A DNA stretch of 64,000 nucleotides from Elymus sibiricus (lineage: Eukaryota; Streptophyta; Magnoliopsida; Poales; Poaceae): assembly GCA_039707655.1 (NCBI GenBank), contig CM077671.1, positions 242,521,095-242,585,094 on the forward strand, written 5' to 3'. Position numbers and translations under genes: made by a program. Each line of letters opens with the position of its first letter. Position 1 is the stretch's first letter. The notes under the pieces were generated by a model. It saw only the letters and a program-made list of their open reading frames with translations, ran no database searches and was not told the origin of the DNA. Below are positions 55,984-64,000 of this stretch, piece after piece.

Positions 55984-57037
55984 TTATGAGTAGAACTTAT
56001 GAAGATGCTCAATATTCCATGAATTAAGCATTTTAGTACAATCTTCGGTCTCCAGACGGACTGTGCTAGGTCTGGTGACTCGTGCTACCCGGTAAGGGCC
56101 TTCCCACTTTGGCGTCAACTTGTTGGTACCCTTGGCGGACAGAACGCGCCTAAGGACAAGGTCGCCTTCCTCAAGGCTCCGGGCGTGGACCCTACGGCTA
56201 TGGTAGCGGCGCAGGGCGTGCTGGTAGCGTGCAGCACACACAGCGGCCCGGAGACAATCTTCTTCGAGGAGCAAGGCATTGTCATGCCGTAGCTGCTTTT
56301 GCACTACTTCATCGTAGGCAAGTACTCTAGGTGACCCGTATATGAGTTCCGTGGGGAGAACTGCTTCCGCCCCGTATACTAGGGAGAAGGGTGTCTGGCC
56401 GGTAGCTCGATTTGGTGTCGTTCTGAGGGACCAAAGAACCACCGGCAGCTCATCTATCCAACGATTGCCGCCTCTCCGCAGTCTATCAAAAGTTCTTGTC
56501 TTGAGTCCATGCAACACTTCAGCGTTCATCCTCTCGACTTGCCCGTTACTCCTTGGGTGGGTAACAGAGGCGAAGGAGACCTTGCTTCCAAGGCTTTGGA
56601 TGTACTGCATAAAGCTGCGGCTCGTGAACTGGGTGCCATTATCGGTGATCACCCTGTTGGGCACTCCAAAACGGCACACCAATCCTTTCAGGAACTTGAT
56701 AGCTGACTGCGCGGTCACCTTCCTCACTGGTTCCACCTCTGGCCACTTTGTAAACTTGTTGACTGCTACGAACAAGAATTCAAAGCCCCCGACGGCGCGG
56801 GAAAAGGGGCCCAAAATATCGAGCCCCCAAACTGAGAACGGCCAGGATAAAGGGATTGTCTGGAGAGCTTGCGCTGGTTGATGGATGTTCTTTGAATGGA
56901 ACTGGTAGGCTTCACACTTGGTGACTAGCTCAGTTGCATCTTGGAGGGCAGTGGGCCAATAGAACCCTGCCGGAAGGCTTTCCCGGCAAGGGCTCTTGAT
57001 CCAATGTGAGATCCACACATGCCTCCGTGTATCTCTA
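55984..57037 (-). pseudogene. Gypsy integrase (C-terminal part of pol) of D, frameshifted
   Basis: The frame 57018-55984 holds an integrase core: WGLDILGPF (first Asp), ITDNGTQF (second Asp), SNGQVERMN (Glu). A GPY/F-type C-terminal module follows (KWEGPYRVARV). The HHCC zinc region before it is damaged. IHGGMCGSHIGSRAL reads in another frame, so there is a one-base change near 56961-56965. The distal pair reads KCEAYQ where KCEACQ is usual, which loses a zinc ligand. RT and everything upstream are removed at 57037 by element G. Integrase as the last pol domain is the Gypsy order. It cannot give a complete enzyme. Confidence 0.9.
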
Positions 57038-57373
57038 TGATACGTCCATTTTGCATCATGATTTTCTACTGTTATTTACTTTGTTTTGTTGAATAATAAT
57101 GCTTTGGGGAGTGATTCTAATGCCTTTTCTCTCATAATATGCGAGCTTTACACAAAGAGAGAGAATACCGGCAGCTGGAATTCTGGACCCAAGAAAAGCA
57201 CGTCAAAGATACCTATTCTGCACAACTGCAATGAAGTCAAAAATTTACGAAGATTATTTTTGTATTTAATAAAAATTACTGGAGCTGAAAACTACCAGAG
57301 GAGGGCCCCCAGGTGGGCACAACCCACCAGGGCGCACCCTGATGGGTTGTACCCAGCCAGGCCCGCTTCCAGT
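57038..57373 (+). repeat. 5' LTR of G, first part
   Basis: The stretch begins TGATACGTCCATTTTGC and includes GAATACCGGCAGCTGGAATT. It stops at CCAGT (57369-57373), the left duplication of H. Confidence 0.85.
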
Positions 57374-60300
57374 TGTGACGCCCCCGATTCCGACCGTACG
57401 CTAATCATACACGCAATGCGTACGACCAAGATTAGGGACTCACTGATTGATATCACAACACAACACTAGACACAAATTAAAGTCATACAGCTTCATATTA
57501 CAAGCCAGGGGCCTCGAGGGCTCGCATACAAAGCTCGACTAGCACGAGTCAGCGGAAGCAAATAATATCTGAGTACAGACATAAGTTAAACAAGTTTTTC
57601 CTTAAGAAGGCTAGCACAAACATAAGCAGCGGATCGAAAGAGGCGAGGCCTCCTGCCTGGGAACCTCCTAACTACTCCTGAGCGTCGGCATTCTCCACGT
57701 AGTTGTAGGCTCCAGCGGTGGTGTAGTAGTGGTCTCCGGTGTACTCCATCTCCTGGGCTCCATCGTCTGAACGCAGAATCGTATCGAGGGGGGAAAGAGA
57801 AAGCAAAGCAGCTGTGAGTACTCATCCAAAGTACTCGCAAGACTGACATCAGAACTATGCTAAGTATGCATCATTATCAAGGGGAGGGGTTATATCTGGA
57901 CTGAATGCAGAAAGCGAGAATAGGGAGAAGGCCTAGTCCTATCGAAGACTAGCATCTTCAACATCTTGCAGCATTAGAAGAGAGTAGACTGGTATCTCAT
58001 ATATAGTCATATTATTGTAGCAATTTTATTAAGTAACCACGCCCAGAGATTCTTCCTCGACTCCCTGCGAGGAAGCAATCTCGGAGCCACATTCATTTCA
58101 AAGTAAATCACAATTATAGTTGTAGGGGGTCAAAGTATAACTCCAAGTCGTCCTGTTACCGTGGACACGGCTATTCGAATAGATTATTCATCCCTGCAGG
58201 GGTGCACCGCATTTCCAACACGCCTGATCACCTCCGGCCAGACACACTTTCCTGGGTCATGCCCGGCCTCGGGATAGCAGCACGTCGTCGCCCCACCTAG
58301 GCTCAACGAAGAGGCCAGCCCGCCGGTCTAAATCCTAAGCGCGCAGGGGTCATGGGCCAATCGCCCTTTGCACACCTGCACGATGCGAGTGCGGCCGAGG
58401 TCAGTCCTAGCACCCCTTATAACAAGCGCGGTGCCGTTGCGGACCACTCGGGTGCGCGCCGCTCCATTGCTGACGTCCGAAGAGCTTCGGCTGATACAAC
58501 GACGCTGAGTACCCATAACTTCTCCCACGCGATGGTTTGGTGCGTAAAAAGGCCAATGACCCAACTCAGATCAAATACCCAACCCATTAGCATTTTATTA
58601 ATGCGGGGCAAGCACGACCCATGAAGTGTGGTCCCGTCGCCCCGTCTCGAGGGTGTGTGGCAAGGGCCTCTCCTGCCCGTCCACGCCTCATCAACATCAA
58701 ACCGTGGGTACCCCTCAGGGCTGACCCATCACCAACATGTTTCTGTAACCAGGTCATAGTAACTGTGTGTATAAAACATCAAGACGAAACCTGAGGAATC
58801 ACCCTCAAAGGGTCCCGCTCGATGAAACCGTCAAGGTGGACTTAGAGGAATCACCCTCGAGGGTCCCACGCTTGAGGGGTTGCACGACAGAGTCATCATC
58901 GGGAGTGGCGAAGGAGGAATCACCCTCGATAACCACGACCGACTAGCTGCACTACAGAGTTAGCATCATGAGTACTTCACGAGGTGTCACCCTCGGTACT
59001 CGATAGTAGCTCTGCAGAGTCGTAAAAATAAGGGGTCTGCGGTGATGTGAGGGGGGCCTGGATTGTCGGTCGGTTGACCGAGTCTTCAAGTCGTCGAGTC
59101 GTCGATGAAGAAGCAGGGGCAACTGGGACTAAGAGGGGGGTCACAGGGGATTCATTGATCAACCTATACTAAGCAGTTGATATGATTGCAGGTATAGTAG
59201 CAGTTTATCAAAAACAGGCTATGCATCAGAAATAGGAGCTAGCTAATACAGTAGCAAAATCTAATGCAAGAATAAGAGGGAAGAATGGGCGATATCGGAA
59301 TGATCAAGGGGGGTTGCTTGCCTTGCTGCTCTGCTGCAAAAGGCTGATCGTCAACGGCGTAGTCGTACCCGGCAGCACCGTCAGTCTCGGAGGCTACCGG
59401 AGAGAAGAGGGGGAAGAACAATAAATACAAGCAAACAGATGCAACACGATGCATGACATGGCAATACGCAGTGCTAGGGGTAGTCTAACGCAGTACTACA
59501 CGTACCAGACGGAGCGGGAGAATATCTAACGATATTTCCCGGGTCTTTGGATTTATCGGACACACGATCCGGAGGGGAAAAGTTCCAAGTTGGCTATGCT
59601 AGGAGCATGTGACAAACGAACGGATAGTGTATTCGGATTCGTGGGATTTTTCTGATCAACTTTCATGTATAAAACTTTTTCATCTGAGCTACGGATTATT
59701 TTATACAATTTTTCAAAGATTTAAACAATTTCTGAAATTATAGAATTAATACTAATTCGAAAAATGCTTTATGACATCAGCATGACATCATCACTGCATC
59801 AGCAGTCAACAGTCTCAGCTGACTGGTCAAACTGACATGTGGGGCGTCATAGACTCAGTGGCTAACCAGGGTTAATTTAATCTAATTACGGATTAAATAG
59901 CAAGTGGGGTCCATCTGTCAGTGAGTCATTAGGCTAAATTAATTATTTTCTTAATCTAATTAACCATATTAGTTATCTGATAGGGCTGGCCCACTGTCAT
60001 ACCCACAGGTGGTCTGGGACCCACCTGTCATTGACTGGACAGGTCTAGTCAGCAGGTTGACCCGGTCAACAGGTCAACCAGGGGCTCGGGGCCCACGGGT
60101 CAGTGACCCTGCGGGTGGCCCCTGCCTGGCCAGGTCAGCGGCGGCGCCGTCCGGCCACCGGAACAGCTTCGGCGAGCACCAGAAACGGCGGGGGTGCTCG
60201 GGTTTCGTCTGTGGTGGGCCGTTTCGCGCCATTCTTGTTGCGTTCGAAAGCAGGCGTCGCCGCCGTTTCATTCCGGCCATCAGGGCGAGCTGGGACGGCC

Positions 60301-61540
60301 GGTGGAGGGAGCTACGTCGACGGCGGCAGAGGTGAGCTTCGGCCGTCTACGACAACTAGCTAACCGAGACGAAATCGAGCCATCTAGCGGCACTACGCGA
60401 GCCTACGCAGTGCGTGGAGTCGAACGGTAGCGACGGCAGGACCAAAAGGTCACCGTTTGGTCGCCGGCGTTGAGCTCAGGCGGAGGAGCTTTCGGGCTTC
60501 GGTGGAATCCGATGCTACGGGCTCGAATTTGTCGAGGGGAAGGAGGGGAACAACGCAGGGACTTACAGAGGCCCTGTAGACGTGCTTAGCGGGCTCGGGG
60601 GAGGCATGGAGTAGCCGGAACCGTCGCCGGAGTGCGTCGGCGATCCGAGAAGAAGACGGCTCGGGGGCGGCGATGCAGGGGCTCCGGGGCTCGATCCAGC
60701 GGTCGAGGAGGAAGAGGTGGCCGCGGCGGAGCTCGTGGACGTCCGAGCTGGGCGCGGGAGTGGCTGTGGCCGCGGCTAGCCGACGGCCATGGCGGCAGTG
60801 GCGCTCGGGAGAGAGGAGAGCAAGCGAGGGCGAGGGAGAGAGACGAAGAAGAGGCGTCCAGGGGGTCGAGGGGGTCCGTTCTTATCCATCCACGCCAGCA
60901 GCGGCAAAAGATCTAGCGAGGGGGGGGCCTGGCGAGCGCGCGCTCCTCCCAGCTCGACAGCGCGAGGGAGAGAGCGGCGGGAGGAGGGAGACGACTGCGG
61001 GGATGGGCTGGGCCGCACTGTGGCTGGCAGGCTTCAAGTGCATAGTGCCCTTTTCCCTTTTTCTTTCTTTTTCTTTTTGGATTTCTTTTCCAGCACCTTT
61101 TCCAGTTATTTTCTGCAATATTCCTTTACTTCAAAAATGTGCCACTTGGTCCAAATAATACTTGGCAATATTCTGCAATACCTCACCAAGTTTGAGGAAT
61201 TTTCAAATCTGTTTGAAATATTCAAAAGAATTTAAGAGCATTTTTAAAATGCAAATTGGCTCTGTTTTGATGGTGGGGTCCACACCAACATCAAGGTGAT
61301 GTTGTTTTCCTCAACAACATTTGTTTTGTGATTTATAACAAATGTGCAACAATTTTCTTTTGCTGTTTGCAACTTTATTTTATCACAATAAAATTCTAGG
61401 GGGTTTTGAAGTGAAATTTTAATTGAGATATGAATTTCAACTTGATCATATCCTATTTAGCAAAATGATTTGTTGCTGATCATGGTCATCACTGTAGCTT
61501 AATTACAATCATTACTGTAGCAGAAATCCAGGGTGTCACA
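57374..61540 (-). mobile_element. Solo LTR 'H' of a long-LTR Gypsy element
   Basis: 4167 bp bounded by CCAGT (57369-57373) and CCGGT (61541-61545), a duplication with one difference. On the minus strand it starts TGTGACACCCTGG and ends CGGGGGCGTCACA. It shares the E/Z layout: an AT-rich start (61540-61050), a GC-rich block (60950-60050), and the conserved block at 58151-58220 followed by a GAGTAC/GTACTC inverted repeat (57816-57836). No internal domain, PBS or PPT is present, so the element was reduced to one LTR, most likely by recombination between its two LTRs. The many short frames in its GC-rich part show no domain. Confidence 0.85.
58151..58220 (-). other. Conserved LTR block in H
   Basis: On the minus strand: CCCTGCAGGGATGAATAATC, then TATTCGAATAGCCGTGTCC, then ACGGTAACAGGACG. 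The order and spacing match the E and Z blocks. Confidence 0.75.
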
Positions 61541-61545
61541 CCGGT

Positions 61546-62708
61546 GCCCATCTTCTGGTATAAATTCCCAAAAAACCTAAAAAAATAGGAGGAGGACTTC
61601 CGGGATGAACCGCCGCCGCCTCGAGGCGGAACTTGGGTAGGAGCACTTTTGCCCTCCGGCGGAGCGATTCCGCCGAGGGAACTTCCCTCCCGAAGGGGAA
61701 ATCGAAGCTATCGTCATCACCAACACCCCTCTCATCTTTGGGAGGCCAATCTTCATCAACATCTTCAACGGCACCATCTCCTCTCAAACCCTAGTTCATC
61801 TCTTGTGTTCAATCTTTGTACCGGAACCTCAGATTGGTACCTGTGGGTGACTAGTAGTGTTGATTACCTTGCGTAGTTGATTACTATATGGTTTATTTGG
61901 TGGAAGATCATATGTTCAGATCCATTATGCTATTCAATACTCCTCTGATCTTGAGCATGTTTATTATTTGTGAGTAGTTACCTTTGTTCTTGAGATCACG
62001 GGAGAAGTCATGTTGCAAGTAATCATGTGAATTTGATATGTGTTCGATATTTTGATGATATGTATGTTGTGATTCCCTTAGTGGTGTCATGTGAACGTCG
62101 ACTACATGACACTTCACCATTCATGGGCCGCAGGGAAGGCATTGTGGAGTAGTTATTAGATGATGGGTTGCTAGTGTGACAGAAGCTTACACCCTAGTTT
62201 ATGCGCTACTTCGTAAGGGGCTGATTTGGATCCACATGTTTAATGCTATGGTTAGACTTTGTCTTAATACTTTTCTCATAGTTGCGGATGCTTGCGAGGG
62301 GGTTAATCATAAGTAGGTTGTTAGTTCAATTAAGAACAACACCTTAGCACCGGTCCACCCACATATCAAATTATCAAAGTAGCGAACACGAATCAAACCA
62401 ACATGATAAAAGTGACTAGACGAAATTCCCGTGTACCCTCAAGAACACTTTGCCTATTACTAGTGATTGTTCTGGCCTGTCCTTTGCCTCAAAAGGATTG
62501 GGCTACCTTGCTGCACCTTGTTTACCATTACCGTTACTTGCTCGTTACAAATTACCTTGCTATCAAACTATCTGTTACCTACAATTTCAGTGCTTGCAGA
62601 GATTACCTTGCTGAAAACCGCTTGTCATTTCCTTCTGCTCCTCGTTGGGTTCAACACTCTTACTTATCGAAAGGACTACGATTGATCCCCTATACTTGTG
62701 GGTCATCA
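61546..62708 (+). repeat. 5' LTR of G, second part
   Basis: The G LTR continues after H. A TATA box (TATAAAT, 61559-61565) lies at its start, so H inserted only a few bases upstream of the promoter. It ends in CCCTATACTTGTGGGTCATCA-like sequence just before the PBS. Confidence 0.85.
61559..61565 (+). promoter_or_regulatory. TATA box of G LTR
   Basis: TTCTGGTATAAATTCCC. It lies 19 bp downstream of the end of solo LTR H. Confidence 0.55.
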
Positions 62709-62719
62709 AGACTCTTTTC

Positions 62720-62737
62720 TGGCGCCGTTTCAGGGGA
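62720..62737 (+). other. tRNA-Asp-like PBS of G
   Basis: TGGCGCCGTTTCAGGGGA lies 11 nt after the LTR. It matches the B/C PBS except for a few central bases. Confidence 0.8.
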
Positions 62738-62814
62738 GTGAAGCGCTCTTGGTAAGTGGAAATTGGTAAGGAAAAACTTATACTACGTGCTGAAATTTAT
62801 TGCTACTTGCTACT

Positions 62815-64000
62815 ATGGAGAACAATCCTTTGAGGGGTTTGTTCGGGGTATCTTCACCTCGACCAGAACCACAATTAGTTACCCCTCCACCTACAGCACC
62901 TACTGAAAATGTTACTTATGAAATTCCTTCGGGTATGCTAGAAAAACTGCTTGCTAAACCTTATGCAGGAGATGGAACTGGACATCCTGATATGCATCTT
63001 TTATATGTGAACGAAATATGTGGATTATTTAAGCTTGCAGGTTTACCCGGAGATGAAGTTAATAAGAAGGTTTTCCCTTTATCTTTGGAGGGAAAAGCAT
63101 TGACATGGTATAGGCTATGTGATGATCTTGGATCGTGGAACTGGAATCGTTTGCAATTGGAATTCCATCAAAGGTTTTATCCTATGCATCTAGTTCATCG
63201 TGATCGGAATTATATATATAATTTTTGGCCTCGTGAAGGAGAAAGTATCGCTCTAGCTTGGGGGAGGCTTAAGTCAATGTTATATTCATGCCCCAATCAT
63301 GACATTCCGAGGGAAGTTATCATTCAGAATTTTTATGCTCGGCTTTCTCATAATGATCAATCCATGCTCGATACTTCTTGTGCCGGTTCTTATATGAAGA
63401 AGACTATTGATTTCAAGTGGGATCTCTTAGAAAGAATTAAATGCAACCCTAAAGATTGGGAACTCGACGAAGGTAATGAGTCAGGTATAAAGCTTGAATT
63501 TGATTGTGTTAAATCTTTTATGAATACCGATACTTTTCATAAGTTTAGCACTAAATATGGACTTGACTCTGAGATAGTAGCCTCTTTCTGCGAAGCATTT
63601 TCTACTCATGTTGACCTCCCTAAGGAGAAGTGGTTTAAATATCATCCCCCTATTATGGAAGAAATTAAAGAACCGGTCATGGCTAAAGAAGAAACCATCT
63701 TTTACAATGTTGATCCAGTTGTGCCTACCGCTTATATTGAAAAACCACCTTTCCCTGTTAGGATAAAGGAACATGCTAAGGTATCAACTGTGCTTCGTAA
63801 GAGTAATATAAGAGCACCTAAACCCCCTGAGCAAATTAAAGTAGAACCTAGTGTTTCTATGGTTAAAGATCTCTTGGTAGAAAATGTTGATGGGCATGTC
63901 ATCTACCTTTGTGATGAAGCTGCTAGAATTGCTAAACCTGATAAGAAAGATAAACATAGACCTATAGAAGGCTTGCCCGTTGTCTCAGTTAAAATAGGAG
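62815..64000 (+). CDS. Gag of G, open to the window edge
   Basis: An uninterrupted frame of 395 codons starts MENNPLRGLFGVSSPRPEP and is still open at 64000. A Pro-rich front is followed by a Retrotrans_gag-type domain at about residues 60-200. Motifs are VFPLSLEGKALTWYRL, ESIALAWGRLKSML and FYARLSHNDQSMLDTSCAGS. A region follows that links to the protease in this group (FDCVKSFM, KWFKYHPPIMEEIKEP). The Met lies 77 nt after the PBS. No stop or frameshift is visible, so this is the best-preserved gag in the window. Protease and pol, if present, lie to the right. Confidence 0.88.
   Translation, partial: MENNPLRGLFGVSSPRPEPQLVTPPPTAPTENVTYEIPSGMLEKLLAKPYAGDGTGHPDMHLLYVNEICGLFKLAGLPGDEVNKKVFPLSLEGKALTWYRLCDDLGSWNWNRLQLEFHQRFYPMHLVHRDRNYIYNFWPREGESIALAWGRLKSMLYSCPNHDIPREVIIQNFYARLSHNDQSMLDTSCAGSYMKKTIDFKWDLLERIKCNPKDWELDEGNESGIKLEFDCVKSFMNTDTFHKFSTKYGLDSEIVASFCEAFSTHVDLPKEKWFKYHPPIMEEIKEPVMAKEETIFYNVDPVVPTAYIEKPPFPVRIKEHAKVSTVLRKSNIRAPKPPEQIKVEPSVSMVKDLLVENVDGHVIYLCDEAARIAKPDKKDKHRPIEGLPVVSVKIG

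Larger units (their letters stand above)
52915..57037 (-). mobile_element. Gypsy element 'D' (3' half), with antisense B3-like ORF
   Basis: On the minus strand: integrase (57037-55984), a 2.1-kb spacer, a polypurine tract (53863-53851) and a 936-bp 3' LTR (53850-52915, TGTTGGTGCACTAGG to TGCCCCGACA). The 5' half is cut at 57037 by element G. Between pol and the LTR an ORF in the opposite direction carries a B3-like domain. Antisense ORFs at this place are known from Tat-lineage Gypsy elements, so D probably belongs there. GTGTT (52910-52914) would be one target duplication; the other is lost. Confidence 0.85.
57038..64000 (+). mobile_element. Gypsy element 'G', 5' part (runs off window), split by H
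   Basis: The LTR starts TGATACGTCCATTTTGC at 57038 and ends GTGGGTCATCA at 62708. It is interrupted by solo LTR H. Without H and its duplication the LTR is about 1.5 kb. A tRNA-Asp-like PBS and an open gag frame follow. CTCTA (57033-57037) would be the left target duplication. The plan matches the Sabrina/WHAM-type Gypsy group. It inserted into D. Confidence 0.88.

Noticed and set aside
56342..56881. 179-codon plus-strand frame opposite the D integrase
   Set aside because: It is the antisense shadow of the integrase coding sequence.
60673..61158. Arg/Gly-rich frames in solo LTR H (for example 60673-61158 and 60789-61235)
   Set aside because: Overlapping frames on both strands in a GC-rich LTR block, with no conserved domain.

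Overview
This is a plant nuclear window made entirely of nested and broken LTR retrotransposons. The two Copia-type LTRs open with a GGAGATATGCCCTAGAGG / GGAAATATGCCCTAGAGG signature like that of the BARE/Angela/WIS group, and several Gypsy LTRs open with TGATACGTCTCCAACG as in the Sabrina/WHAM/Wilma-type groups. Together these point to a Triticeae grass (wheat, Aegilops, barley or rye). I found no cellular protein gene, tRNA, rRNA or CRISPR array. Family names are from memory and tentative; element boundaries rest on LTR ends, target-site duplications (TSDs), primer-binding sites (PBS) and polypurine tracts (PPT) read in the sequence.

Layout. (1) 1-25427: a long Gypsy LTR 'Z' on the minus strand, starting at 25427 and running off the left edge. 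It is split by a Copia element 'X' (1954-6928, TSD CAAAC) and by a Gypsy element 'A' (7620-24437, TSD GGTGG/GGTAG). A is itself split by 'B' (7808-15041, minus strand, TSD AATAT) inside its 5' LTR. (2) 25428-33096: a patchwork of truncated pieces: an unassigned stretch, a Copia LTR 'K', the 3' part of a minus-strand Gypsy 'I', a gag fragment, a GC-rich segment that may be a Mutator-like terminus, and LTR fragments 'L' and 'J'. (3) 33097-38300: Gypsy element 'C', the same family as B, with its 5' LTR, gag and protease but no 3' LTR. (4) 38301-52826: a 60-bp scrap of a D-like LTR, then 'E', a large non-autonomous Gypsy element. E has long LTRs, an initiator-tRNA-Met PBS, a 3.3-kb internal domain with no recognisable pol, and a 3' LTR of 8.3 kb that contains three tandem copies of a 2.25-kb segment. 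(5) 52827-57037: a short coding remnant, then minus-strand Gypsy 'D' with its 3' LTR, a B3-domain-like ORF antisense to pol, and a broken integrase. (6) 57038-64000: Gypsy 'G' (5' LTR, PBS, gag open to the window edge), whose LTR holds 'H', a 4.17-kb solo LTR.

How the parts relate. A, B, C, I, J, L and G are Gypsy elements of one broad group; where a PBS can be read (A, B, C, G) it is tRNA-Asp type. A, B and C carry gag and/or protease but no reverse transcriptase or integrase, so they would depend on enzymes supplied by another element. Z, E and H belong to a second long-LTR group sharing a conserved block (CTGCAG ... TTCGAATAGCCG). X and D keep pol sequence, but both are disabled by stops, frameshifts or lost key residues.

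Most unusual signal. The internal domain of E (43079-43330) holds four consecutive stem-loops of about 65-nt period. Their 26-27-nt loop is nearly constant, while the flanking 11-13-bp stems differ in sequence and keep complementarity. That pattern suggests selection or copying of an RNA (or single-stranded DNA) structure, and I do not recognise it. Other points of interest are the LTR triplication with a recombinant middle unit, the antisense B3-like ORF in D, and twin hairpins built on the PPT motif in B and C.
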